A stretch of 28,680 nucleotides of DNA from Sphaeroforma sirkka (lineage: Eukaryota > Opisthokonta > Ichthyosporea > Ichthyophonida), in NCBI GenBank assembly GCA_001586965.3, contig LUCW03001797.1, forward strand, positions 1 to 28,680, read 5' to 3'. Shown piece after piece: positions 18,281-28,308 of this stretch. Numbering within the stretch: position 1 is the first letter of the stretch; the number at the start of each line of letters is the position of its first letter. The position numbers and the translations under genes are program-made. Below the pieces are notes generated by a model. That model was not told the origin of the DNA. It did no database searches and was given only the letters and a program-made list of their open reading frames with translations.

Positions 18281-19160
18281 TGTACAACCCTACAACTCAC
18301 AAACGTATAGAACTAGATGCCTATGGATTCCATCCTTTACCTCCTATATTCAAGCATACTTATGTGTATGTGCCTAGTACAGAATGGTGTAAACTCCCAG
18401 TAATATCTATAGATGCTATGAAGGCTCATTTCGGTAGTGCGACATATAAAAAAAGGTCAAGAGCGCACTGCCGCGCGGATTTCCGTACATACCAACTCCG
18501 GAGCGATGGATGGAGTATCTGTGGAGCTGCAAGAGGTGGAATTTTATATATATAAAAAAAGATGAAACTCAGAACATCAGTGCACGTCGCATATAATACA
18601 AGCATATATGTCACAGCCCATGTGCCAAGATCGATGAAATCAGATGCCTGTGAAGCATATGCTCTATGCGTACGCGACGAGAAAAACAAATATGGTGTCA
18701 CGAAATGCTATTGCGAGTGTCCAACGGTGTTGGCGGAAATGCGTACATTGTGCTGCATTGGTATGGGTAATTAGTATACTGGCCGGCTGGGGACGAGAGA
18801 ACCCATAATTTAAATATACAGGTATGTCCCTGATTATATTTGTACAATAATATTTAAACCTCTGTCTATATCACAGCCACAAAGATGGGATGTGCCAACT
18901 GGTATTATCACCAAGGATGTTGAGATACCTTATACCTGGGTGATTGAACAAAACAGCGCATGGAGCACCACCTACCAAGAAGCTACGTGTAAGTCTCGGA
19001 CCTCATAAATCGCAACGTACAGGGCTTGACGAGTTCAGTTATATACACAGACACGAACTCTTTGTCTTTCTCTGGCACAAAAGAAGAATTTGAAACTCTT
19101 CAACTGGAATGCTTCCGTCTAATCGACGATATTAAATCAGGAATGAATAGACAAACATAA
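18281..19160 (+). CDS. Spliced gene, 3' portion (five exons); possible SWIM-type zinc-finger protein
   Basis: Proposed exons are 18281-18514, 18581-18718, 18775-18821, 18877-18988 and 19051-19160, ending at a TAA. They encode about 213 residues, and every junction is GT...AG and keeps the frame. The first intron removes the only in-frame stop of the opening frame (TAA at 18553). The last two junctions are the strongest (GTATGT...CACAG and GTAAGT...ACACAG). The third intron (donor GTCCAA) is weak. The protein has TYQLRSDGW, then VTAHVPRSMKSD and KCYC. The A-x-V-x-x-S-M-K block followed by Cys-x-Cys resembles the region before SWIM zinc fingers in YqaJ-type and transposon-derived proteins. The expected distal Cys-x-His is not clear. 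The C-terminus is EFETLQLECFRLIDDIKSG. The 5' exons are missing or lie beyond gypsy-B. Confidence 0.5.
18515..18580 (+). other. Candidate intron, 66 nt
   Basis: GTATCT...ATCAG. Removing it joins the codons for DGW and HVAYNTS in one frame and eliminates a TAA stop. An alternative acceptor eight bases earlier breaks the frame. Confidence 0.45.
18719..18774 (+). other. Candidate intron, 56 nt (weak donor)
   Basis: GTCCAA...ATTAG. It is the only intron I found that links the frame ending at the TAG at 18772 with the frame used by the next exon. The donor is poor, and a frameshift in this place is the alternative. Reading on without the intron gives CYCECP, also SWIM-like. Confidence 0.3.
18822..18876 (+). 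other. Candidate intron, 55 nt
   Basis: GTATGT...TATATCACAG with a pyrimidine-rich stretch before the acceptor (CCTCTGTCTATATC). It is phase 0: the flanking codons are CAG and CCA. Confidence 0.6.
18989..19050 (+). other. Candidate intron, 62 nt
   Basis: GTAAGT donor, a possible branch point CTTGAC near 19025-19030, and ACACAG acceptor. It is phase 1: splicing joins ACG T with AC ACG. It opens a frame of 36 codons to a TAA at 19158 and removes an in-frame TAA at 19006. Confidence 0.6.
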
Positions 19161-19321
19161 TGCATTGCTGTCACATTGATTTTTATTATTAAAGAATTTT
19201 ATGGTTCTTATAAATAATGCATTACAGCTGTCACATTGACTTTTTGATTATTTATAAAGTTCTTATAAATAATGCATTACAGCTGTCGCATTGATTTTTA
19301 CTATCATTTAAATAGTTCTTT
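19157..19321 (+). repeat. Three tandem units of about 55 bp
   Basis: Each unit starts ATAATGCATT, then (AC)AGCTGTC and CATTGA, and ends in a TTCTT stretch. Starts are at 19157, 19214 and 19269. The first unit overlaps the stop codon of the spliced gene, so the repeat would form the beginning of its 3' untranslated region. Confidence 0.8.
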
Positions 19322-19514
19322 TGCAATGGGTGAGATAAAGTCGGTAAGACTCGGATTCCAGCCGATGACGAATGACAATTCTTCCGGGCACAACGATTAG
19401 ACCAGTTACAGGACACTATATTGCCGACCTCCACCACACAAGAAGTAGGATACAGCAAGCGGGAACGATGTCGGTTTCCCTGCACGACATAAATAAAGAT
19501 TCACGTGCTTGAAT

Positions 19515-20310
19515 CATATTAATTAAATCACGTGTAATTCATGGGTCAGAAGCTACGTAAGGGACAACACAGCGCTAATGGTGAATTTAGTTATGTGCCA
19601 TAATTTAGTCAACTGTGCGATAAAGTTGACAAGGTACGAGTTAGCCCACGCATTATGCTTTGATATGCAGTCAAGCTGAAAAATGCATCACCGCTTTTAC
19701 GGATGGTCAACGACCTATATTAAAGAAAACCTGTTTGTTATGTAGTGCGGCAACCATATCAACGAAGTTAATGGACCCCATCGTGATTGGAGCGAGAAGC
19801 TGTTAAATCCATTTCGTATTTAGCATCCAATCGAAGCCATCAACTAACTCCTTGACTGTTTTTCTGGTAGAATGAGGCACAAAGTCGAGAGAGCATGTCA
19901 GGAAGATGTAGTTTATGTATTCCAAGGTATGTCGTGTGTTACTATTAAACGCGGAACTTGGCATGTAATGTCATGTAAGCGGCTCTCTTAACTGTGAATC
20001 AGGGTTCATATCTTTAAGCATGTTAAAGACTTTGATCACAAGGCGACAGTAAAGTATGCTTTCCATAAAAAAAGGTAGTCTTTAAACAGTAATGTAGTGC
20101 AGTAACTATAGCAAAGAGCCACTTGTTTCATGAGAATAATTCCGTTGACTCTTATTTATAACTCATGCTTTAAAAAAATTGTATGCTTAGCGTGGTTTAC
20201 CATTTTATCACCGTTTGGTAAAGCACTCCACCTACCGCTCGATCTGAAGCGTCGGTTGCGAAATGAATGGACACCATCCAATGAATTACTGCATGATAAG
20301 TGCGTCCATT
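19515..20310 (-). pseudogene. Gypsy-A copy 2: methyltransferase-like and RNase H remnant
   Basis: It aligns with 5370-6075 of the first copy (for example ATATTAATTAAATCACGT at the start, and AAGCACTCCACCTACCGCTC near 20220). One- to four-base insertions occur every 10-30 bp, and no frame of useful length survives. It is one arm of a large inverted repeat with 24561-25370. Confidence 0.75.
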
Positions 20311-21290
20311 ACTTTATTTCTGACTGGGGTTTAAATGCAGCATCATCACATTCTTTTAGTCCCAAAGCTTTTTTTTCCCAAGGTCCTTTGTGCTGCCGTA
20401 GGTGACTGAAGAGCTTCAAGTAATAGAGAAAGATGACGGTACCGAATCCACAAGAAGTATACATTAAACCCACACACAGAGGTTCACATCTCTTCCAGTA
20501 ATTAGCTCTGTTAGATAAATCCAGCAGGAAACTCTTTCTTGCCAGGATCAATTTCTCACCCTGCTGCAATGCTGGCAATAGCTAGAGTAAGTGTATAGTA
20601 TCTTTAGCAAAAAGAACACTTGTAATATAAGTTGAAATCTTAAGTTTAGCATGATTAAGACAGCTTTAAGACTTCTTTGAACGACGCTTAGCATGTTCAT
20701 GTGTTGTTCTTTGTAAGAGATAACTATATCATCTAAATAGACTGATACGTTGCTCTGACAGGTCCGCAAATAGTTCAATCATAACTTGTTCGAATAAGCT
20801 GATAACATGGTAAGCCTTAAGGTGCAGCACCTTTAAACTGGTACTATTTACCTTCCTGCCAGTAAAGAGAAGAAAGCATATTTCTATGAGGCCTCATATA
20901 TCTGTAGTTGAGTGGAAGATTAACTTTTAAGTCTATCTTGGAAAGATAGTCGCAACCTCCATTTTGCGTAGTAACTCGCTTATCTTAGGTAAGGGAAAAC
21001 TATGTTGCGGAATTAGTTTGTTGGTTGGCGACAGGTCTAGTACTACTCTTGTTTTACTAAACGTTCCATCAGATTTATATTGATCGACCGCTAAGAGAGC
21101 TAAGTTAACTGGGGTTGCATCATAATTGGATTTCAATTAGACCCTGTTTTAACCAATCTTCGATTTGGGGTTTTGACAACGTCTTTTGTGTCTCCAACTC
21201 ACGTAGTTATGTGAAGGACACTTTAACTTAGAGAAGTCGACGTTTGTTAAGTCAAGTCTAACGTACTCCATTAGAGAACTTAAACATACA
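20311..21290 (-). pseudogene. Gypsy-A copy 2: reverse transcriptase
   Basis: It corresponds to 6051-7035 of copy 1. Fragments in different frames include SNVSVYLDDIVI (catalytic box, near 20740) and NYDATPVNLALLAVDQYKSD, continuing in frame into KTRVVLDLSPTNKLIPQHSF (21136-20933). This copy lacks the five-base ACTAA duplication of copy 1 and so keeps the fingers-to-palm frame there. Other indels break it. Confidence 0.8.
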
Positions 21291-21299
21291 CCAGTCAGT

Positions 21300-21735
21300 T
21301 ATTGCAATCTTCCTGTTTTGTATAATTAAGTCCATAATTATATCGGTGAAGTACGGAATCATATCCTTTGCTTCACCTTCCGGAGGTTTAGGTATCTTTT
21401 AACATATTATCATCCTGACTGATCTTTTATTCGGGTCTAGCCCATTAGGCAGACCAGTGAGTGTTATACCTAAACTGAGAAGATCAGTCATACCTATAAT
21501 TAAATCGTATTTCTGAGACATGTGTCAGTAACGATTAGGTGAGTCTTCACTTCTTCTATCTGACAGCATTATGTGTGCATAGTCAATGGCTTGTTCGCAA
21601 GTAGTAACTTTGCCATTTTCAAGATTAAATCAGTTGTTTCTGTTATGGACAGCCATATCTGTAGCGTAGGCTACTCGGCGTGAGATAGCAGAGACTTCTA
21701 GCCCCTGGATCAAATAGTGCCATAACTTTTCTTTC
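21300..21735 (-). pseudogene. Gypsy-A copy 2: protease
   Basis: Almost identical to 7028-7468 of copy 1. The codons for D-P-G-A (GAT CCA GGG GCT on the minus strand, near 21700) are conserved. An inserted base follows immediately, and further one- or two-base insertions occur (near 21400, 21521 and 21640). Confidence 0.8.
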
Positions 21736-21839
21736 CATTTACGAAAACTGCTTGAAAGATACGTTCATCTCCTTTGGTATGGGATTTTATTGAACATTTT
21801 CTCATAATCTTGCTCTCTAGTGCACACATATGGTACTTC

Positions 21840-23510
21840 GTCAGTGCTTAACTTGGACGTCCGGGTAAGTCCTTTGCAATCCTCTTTGTGCCAACCGTTA
21901 GTACCCTTGCAAGTAGCACACTCTTTCATATAGTGTCCAAAATCTGGTTTGCCTGGTGCACACTTAACAGGGTCGTGTCTACCATTCCACTTGCCATTAC
22001 GTTTTGTGAGGTTGTGTCACACACTTCTTGCAAGGCGCTCTCACCTTCTTATCACCCTTTCGGTTCGGTAGAAGTAGAGCCAGTACCCCCTCAGTAGTAG
22101 TGCGAGGTTTCTTAGTACTACGCGCAGTATTAGTCTCTACTGCGTTTCGCTTGAGTGGGCTGGGTGTAGCTCGTGGTACTAAAGTACTCTAGTAGAGGAA
22201 TTGGTATGCTTGTGTACTATCTTCTCAAAGACAGACCAAGGCATAGATCACAAATCACCATAGGCGATGATGTCATCATTGACTTTCTTAAAGAGGTTAG
22301 CTCCCAGAGTCTCCATCATCTGACAAATTAATAAATATTCGCCAGTATAGGTACGACCACCCATCCGAGTATTCATATGTGTCATATGAGCTAGAGCACC
22401 TCGAATAGTGGTATCGTTCGCAAAGAACTTGCAGAGACTCTAAAAGTTCACGGTCACGTGCATCTTCAAAAAAAGGTGTTAAGTATATTATCACGCAACT
22501 GGTGCCAGGGTAGGGCTTTCCAGTTGGGCTCATGAGCCTTCAAGATAGTTCGCCATTCACCTGGCTCACAGAAATGAATAAAGGCATTCATCATCTGCTT
22601 ATCCCTAAGGCTGGCAGACTCCTTAAGTTGGTCGAGAAGGCCTTCAGTGTCTCCACTGTACTCTCATTAGTAGAGAAATCGACCTCAGCCTGCGCGTTAC
22701 CTAGCTGCTTTATAAAGCTTGGTTTCTAAGTGTTCACGAGGCTCATGCTCAGTGCTACGGGCTGCTAGTGCCAAGATGGTGTCTATTTCCTTTCTCTTGT
22801 TATCGATTAGATAGCGATGTTATCCGCTTTCCTATCGTCAAGGTCAGAGTCATTCAATAGACGGTCCTCAAGGACTTACATACCAGAGCGTAATAGCACT
22901 GAGACGAGTATGTCTGGTTCTCACTTCCTCATCCTCAAGATTAGAGCAGGAACTCTCTAACGAGGTACTGGTGTAGCGATTGCCAAAATCGTGATTACCA
23001 GGGTTAGTTGGCAAATGAGGGTCGATATTACGAGGATGGTAAGCCTCATCGAGTTCCATACGATCATATCCTCTGACAGGGTTAGGTTTGTCAAGAGGAT
23101 GGTCGATGGTAGCATCAGAGCTATAGAGATTAAATTTTGAAATATTTTCTCTCTCGCCAGTGGTAACTGGCTTAGTGGTAAACATACTGGCTGGTAAACC
23201 AGTAGGTCTCTGGTTTGAAACTGGGCCCGAATTTTTTTTCTTCTTCTTCGGTATAGGAAGAATATCAGCCAAGTGGGACACGATAGAGGGTCCACAACTG
23301 CTGCTGCCGCTAGCTCCTTCAAGAGCGCTTCAGTGCAGTTCAATTGGCGTCGAGATTGAGAGGATCCAACCACTCGTTGTCGAGTTATGGCGTCCTCAGC
23401 TTCGGCCCCAAGATTTGAGCTGAATGGAATGGCTTCTCCATTGATGGCGAAACCGAAATTTTCGGACAGGTCCAATACTTCCTTTTCACTCCGGATTTGT
23501 GCTAGAGTGT
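21840..23510 (-). pseudogene. Gypsy-A copy 2: Gag
   Basis: It corresponds to 7580-9240 of copy 1 and includes the Cys/His-rich end and the capsid-like body. The Lys-repeat region near 23240 (LPIPKKKKKNSGPVSNQRPT) is in frame here where copy 1 is shifted. This copy has its own indels near 22430, 22725, 22817 and 22895. The N-terminal ~120 codons are lost into the scrambled segment after 23510. Confidence 0.8.
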
Positions 23511-24560
23511 GCCCCTTCCCTTGCCGATATGTTGTGGGAGTTAAGATCGATGGACATTACTGAGGTCCTAGGTGATTCAAAATTTTCCAACTAAAATACA
23601 CGTTTAGTCAGTGAGGATTTACGGCAGTGGTCAGCTTGTGTAAGAATGGGATCCTGAGCTGCCTCTTGTTGATACACGGAATGTCCTCCCGATCTTTGCA
23701 GGGTAGATACCTCTTCTTCCTGATTTCTTTAAGGATCGATTGAGTCATTTTCACTATAATCCTCTGTACCAAGCCTCAAGTGTTGCTTCCCCAACATATC
23801 CTCGGCAGGCTCAGATCAGACAGGCTAGGTGTTTAGGGAGTCAGGAACCTCGGCAGGCTTAGCTGGCTTAAACAAAGCTCCATCTGAAGAAAAGTACCCT
23901 TAAAAAGAAAGAATTGCTGGATAGTAAATTGATGTGGAACAGTCTAGAAGCAGTACACTACTGTAACTATACTATATAGTTCGAAGAATAATAAAATTTA
24001 GATGGAAATTATCCTACAGGTTTCTACTACTATATCAAACTAAAAACAAGATTAGTCATACCAAATACTTAGCTATTGGTAGCTTGTGTAAAGTGATCAG
24101 GGACTGCACTCTTGGAAAGCCTGGAAAAATATCACCTATTATCACACAGAGGCGTACAAATAAAACCAATTATTGAATAATAATTGATCTTGAGAAGTAC
24201 TAAATGTTCATGACCACTTGCCTAATTTGTAAATGACTATACACTTACTTAAGTACACGTTAATACATTGCTGATATAAATAGAAGTTCCATCTGAAGAA
24301 AAGAAAAAAAAAAAGAAAAGACTTCATTAGTTTTGGAGATTACTGCAAGAGACCAAAACTAAGTGTGTTCGGAGATTATAAAATTTAGTTTATAATATCC
24401 TACCTCATAATGTCTCAAATTGGTTAAAAAGTAGATCAGTCATACCAACGGCTGCAGGCTATTGGAGGCCATCAGGAATCTCTGAACACTTTGGAAATAT
24501 TGTAAAAAGAGCATTACTAACTATTTAAGTCAAAAGAAAAGTAATGGACGCACTCCATCA
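23511..24560 (-). repeat. Scrambled LTR / gag-leader segment
   Basis: Short blocks match alternately two places in copy 1. GATGGACATTAC, ACTAAAATACACGTTTAGTC and GTGTAAGAATG match the LTR start (9707-9790). GATCCTGAGCT, GATACACGGA, GTAGATACCTCTTCTTCC and CCTCGGCAGGCTCAG match gag (9350-9520). CCATCTGAAGAAAAGT matches the LTR (9976), and GCTGGATAGTAAATTGATGT matches gag leader (9625). From about 24210 to 24560 it follows the LTR with many small changes. Confidence 0.75.
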
Positions 24561-25370
24561 TCTTGATACTTTTTAGACTGTTTGGCGTCCCATTTCTTCA
24601 AATAGCAACCGACGCTCTACAGATCGAATAGCGGTAGATGGACTGCCTATATGCGGGTCTATGATATACAGCTGGTAAACCAACATGCATATCAATCTTT
24701 TACTTACCCCAGTTATAATAGCCTCAACAGAAACTTATACCCTGACGGACTACGGTATCTGTGGTGACGCCATTATGGACTGCGCCAGATCCGGCATCGG
24801 CCCCAGTTTAAAACTATCGGCCCCAAGTTACTTCACAGTATGTCGCCTGTGATCAAGCCTCTTAACATATTTAAAGGATATGAACGACTGTATTCACAGT
24901 TGGTGATCCCGCTGGCGCTGACATTGCCAAAATCCGGGCGCTTTAACATTACACGGTCGTATCAGTACATAATCATCTTCCTGACATGCTCTCTGGATCC
25001 TCGACCGGATCTGGACTATCACCAAACCAGTCAGGAGTTTGGAGCAACCGATTGGATGCTAAACAGACCCTGGTTCCAGCGGCTCAATCACGATAGAGGT
25101 CCACTACTGTTGATATGTTCGCCGCAGAAACATAACAAACAGGTTTCTAAATATAGGTCGTTGACTCATCTCTAAAGTGATGCATTTTCAGCTTGACTTA
25201 TCAATGCATTAGAAGTGGGCTAACCCACCTTGGCAACTTATGAGGCAGTTTTTGCGTTCTTAATGTTATATCACTAGATTTACCATTACGCTGTGTTGTT
25301 CCTTTACGGCTCCGACTTCATGGATACGCGTGATTTACTTAATATGATACTGGAGACGAGCCTATCTATG
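24561..25370 (+). pseudogene. Inverted gypsy-A pol fragment (RNase H to methyltransferase-like)
   Basis: It is the reverse complement of copy 1 from about 6110 to 5345. The first ~180 bp alternate with LTR-end sequence. The best frame (24840-25175) keeps ATDWMLNRPWF, NKQVSKYRSLTH and a Leu-rich RNase H end. It stops near 25370, at nearly the same element position (about 5345-5370) where copy 2 ends at 19515. Confidence 0.75.
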
Positions 25371-26960
25371 AAGCCTCCGCGCTGCTTGGGAGGGTCCCTA
25401 CCCGGTGACATACCGCGGCACGCTCTCGTCTCTATTCCATAGAACGAATGGCATCCTACAAGGCTCAATCATTCGGCCCCCAGCTCTTTATTATCTACAT
25501 GGATTCCTTAACTGTCAAGCTAGCACAATTTCGGCCCAAGCTCCTCGCTTTTATTTATTTGTTGATGACACACGGATCCAAGCCCCTCGATCAGTTTCGC
25601 TCCAGCCCTTCTGTAGATGACATTGATGGCATTGTGTGGGGACGCAAATCTGGCCTCGAACAGGGTGTCATTAAACCCCGAGTACGATCTACCGACTTGC
25701 GACACGGCGCCAACCCTCCGTATAAATGGTGAGGCTTATCACGCCGACGCTTGCAGACGCACCTTGGAACACGCGTTGCCTCCCCTGAGATGGCGCCCAC
25801 ACATACCAGACCGAAATACTCCAAATATCTGGGGTTCCCCTCTCTCACGGAGTACCAGGGAATCAACCTCATGACATATGGAATCCCTGGTTGCAGCATT
25901 GTCACTGGGCATCGCCTCTTTCCCGCGCTTATAAACATCTTCTATTGTTTCTGGCTGGCGACACCCTGCAACCGACTGGTGATGTTCAAAACATTCATCC
26001 TATCCACGGCTACATATGGGCTGAACATTATTGCCTGGGCTCCACCTATATGGAAGGATGCGTTGACCCCCCCTATTCGAGCGCTTTTAATTCAGCACTC
26101 ATCCAAGCAGCAGCCATTATCACGGGCACTAAATGCCCTCGGTTTCCCCAAACACAAAACAAACTTACTTCACTTTTGCGATTCTCCTCTCCCGCGCGAC
26201 CATTTCGCGGACTACCTCAGTTTGCGCTGGAGATACAACTCGAGCTCAATGGCCAGCACAAATCCACTTACCCCTCTGACGCAACCCGCCTGGACGCTTA
26301 TGAGCCACAAAACCATCCTGCGCTTCCCGTACGGTATCTATGCTCACCTAAAAACTGTACACAAAACCACGGGCGGGCGCACACCCGACCAATATGTGCC
26401 CTCCGCCAACGCTGTGAGCGACATCAGGAAAAACTCAACAAAACGTCGGTCAACAAGGGAGATCGCGGCAATGACCCGGCGTCAATACTACTGCTGGCTG
26501 GTTGTGTGAGTAAGGCCGCCAACCTCAGGCTGGGACGCAGCCGGGCGGGCGGCTTCGCTGGTCACCTTCGAGGTCCACCGTCAACCAGTAACGGCTTTAT
26601 GGCTTGAATCGAATACATACATGTTCACGTTGTCGACTTGCACCGACGGTTGTCTCTTGCCCTATCTGCCCCGGTAGCCACAACTTCACTACCGATCACT
26701 TTGGCTGCATCAGCAAGCTGAGTTCGAGGCGTCCAGATACCAGGTCCAAACTGGCGGCACATTGTGGCCTGGCACTCCTTCAGACAGCAAGTTAAAGGAG
26801 GGCCACGATTTCCACAGTATCTGGTTCACTGCGAACACCTTGGATCTTTTCTCCTGCATGTTGAAGAACCACCGTACCCTCACCCGTCCTGACAATCAGG
26901 ATGCCGTCCATCGAATCAGTTGTTGGATGCGGGTAAGGTGGCTGACAATAACTTTTAATG
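25371..26960 (+). mobile_element. LINE-A second copy, inverted and 5' truncated
   Basis: Plus-strand sequence homologous to the reverse complement of 11530-12930. It begins in the RT palm (LLGRVPT-type codons, then NGILQGSI, then a degraded V-D-D box near 25560). It continues through DDIDGIVWGRKSGLEQGVIK, which bridges palm and thumb in frame, and through the C-terminal region (25751-26509). The zinc motif CPICPGSHNFTTDHFGC lies in the frame of 26604-26795. Many indels split it into overlapping frames. Confidence 0.8.
26914..26946 (-). repeat. Short inverted piece of LINE-A at the end of copy 2
   Basis: GAATCAGTTGTTGGATGCGG and the following bases match copy 1 plus-strand 11660-11692, i.e. 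the opposite orientation to the rest of the second LINE copy. The few differences are all transitions. Confidence 0.6.
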
Positions 26961-27097
26961 ACCTATTCTCATAGGAACCGTTTTCAACTCCTTCTGGCAT
27001 CTCGGCTGATGAAACTTTTATCGTGTTTATGCATTTCCTGAGAAGTCCGAGTGTAGTAGCGCAATTGATGATAGGAAGCTTACCAGATACATGCCGA

Positions 27098-27449
27098 TTG
27101 CACTGCCGCGTTGAGTGGATGTTCAGCCATGTTACTCTAGCGGAAGCACATACAAGAGACTCTAAATAAGAACATTATTGATGCGTATATAGTTGGTAAG
27201 TCATACAGTAGTCACTGGCTTCGGCTTCCGTCGGTTGTTGTCTAGGAGTTTCCACACAATCTGAACATGCTAACATCATTTGCACTACCGCATTGAGTGA
27301 GTGTTCAGTAGCCAGCGTCACTCTAGCGGAAGCTACATACGAAAGTCTCTATAAGAACATTATTGATGCGTATATGGTTAGAAGTCATACAGTAGTCACT
27401 GGCCTGGCTTCCGTCGGTTGTTGTCTAGGATTTTCCACACAATCTGAAC
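27098..27449 (+). repeat. Tandem duplication, period about 182 bp
   Basis: Unit one starts TTGCACTGCCGCGTTGAGTG at 27098 and unit two starts TTGCACTACCGCATTGAGTG at 27280. Both run through GAACATTATTGATGCGTATAT and TCATACAGTAGTCACTGG to TTCCACACAATCTGAAC. They differ by a few substitutions and short indels. Unit two has a 70-codon frame (27293-27505) that unit one lacks; no family recognised. Confidence 0.85.
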
Positions 27450-27477
27450 GAGGCTACTTCATTTGCCTATATTGGTC

Positions 27478-27705
27478 TCAAGCCTCAGATTTGACCGACA
27501 TATAGAAATATATAAACATCTCTGTTTCGACAGCCCCTTCAATACTACCAGACCGTTGGTTCCATAGAACTGTCGTAAATGTTGTGCTTTTATTATTATT
27601 AATTTGTGCTTCATAAAGCCCATCAGTAACATGTTTTGATGGTTCTCCATAACAAGCTGCGTCATTTAATAAGCTACACGGTAGCCCTAAGTTCCCCAGA
27701 CTTGT
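27478..27705 (-). other. Open frame without start codon, unassigned
   Basis: There are 75 codons without a stop, ending at TGA (27478-27480). It includes DAACYGEPSKHVTDGLYEAQ, then NQRSGSIEGAVETEMF. The composition is protein-like but no family is recognised and there is no Met near the start. It may be chance. Confidence 0.15.
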
Positions 27706-27806
27706 TTAGTATCTGGCGCATGCGTTCCAGATGCTTAAAGTCGTATTTGACTACCCCGCGTCAGGTAATTAAGGCTAAACATCCTTGGTTTTGTTAATAT
27801 GTGCTA

Positions 27807-28088
27807 TTACCTCCTCCAAGGCATGGCAACCAGAAGCCCACCGGATAACTGGTGCGGCAGCTGTAGTTGAAAGGGAGGTTGAACGTACGACACTAACTCG
27901 TACCTATGAGGGTTTTCCCTGATGTGGTCAATCAAACAGAATCTCACAGAAGTTGGGGGGGTCACGTCTGCTGTGATGTAGGAGTCGACCTGGGCCGTTT
28001 CAAAAAGAATTGCTGTGCCATTCCCAGCAAGTATATGTAGCAGGAGAGTCGTATGTGGCCCAAACCTGCTGTGCTGGGGAAAAAGCAT
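27807..28088 (-). CDS. Unassigned 93-codon ORF
   Basis: It starts at an ATG at 28088 (MLFPQHSRFGPHTTLLLHIL) and ends at 27807. It is moderately hydrophobic with no motif that I recognise and no signal peptide or domain signature. It is on the same strand as the gag-like fragment to its right and might be decayed coding sequence of that element. Weak. Confidence 0.2.
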   Translation of the reverse strand: MLFPQHSRFGPHTTLLLHILAGNGTAILFETAQVDSYITADVTPPTSVRFCLIDHIRENPHRYELVSYVQPPFQLQLPHQLSGGLLVAMPWRR

Positions 28089-28308
28089 TCCCCGTCACCC
28101 TTAAAGCCTGTTATATAGACCGGTGCTACATCGAGTATTGAAAAGTTTAGTATCTCTTCAGTAAACTCTCAGCGTTATCATAGCAGGTCTCGGCCCTACT
28201 TGTTAACAAACACATTTGACATTTACATCTTCATAATATGCAGGAGTTACAGAAGCTGACCATGCACTCAGATTACATCTCCTGGGGGGCATCTCTCTGC
28301 CTCAGGCG

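Larger units (their letters stand above)
19515..24560 (-). mobile_element. Gypsy-A second copy, truncated and rearranged
   Basis: It has the same orientation as the first copy and corresponds to 5370-9240 of it, followed by scrambled LTR-like sequence. Integrase, chromodomain and the 3' LTR are absent; the copy ends abruptly near 19515 inside the methyltransferase-like domain. From about 20950 to 23510 it is very close to the first copy. From 19515 to about 20950 it is full of small insertions and substitutions. Confidence 0.85.
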
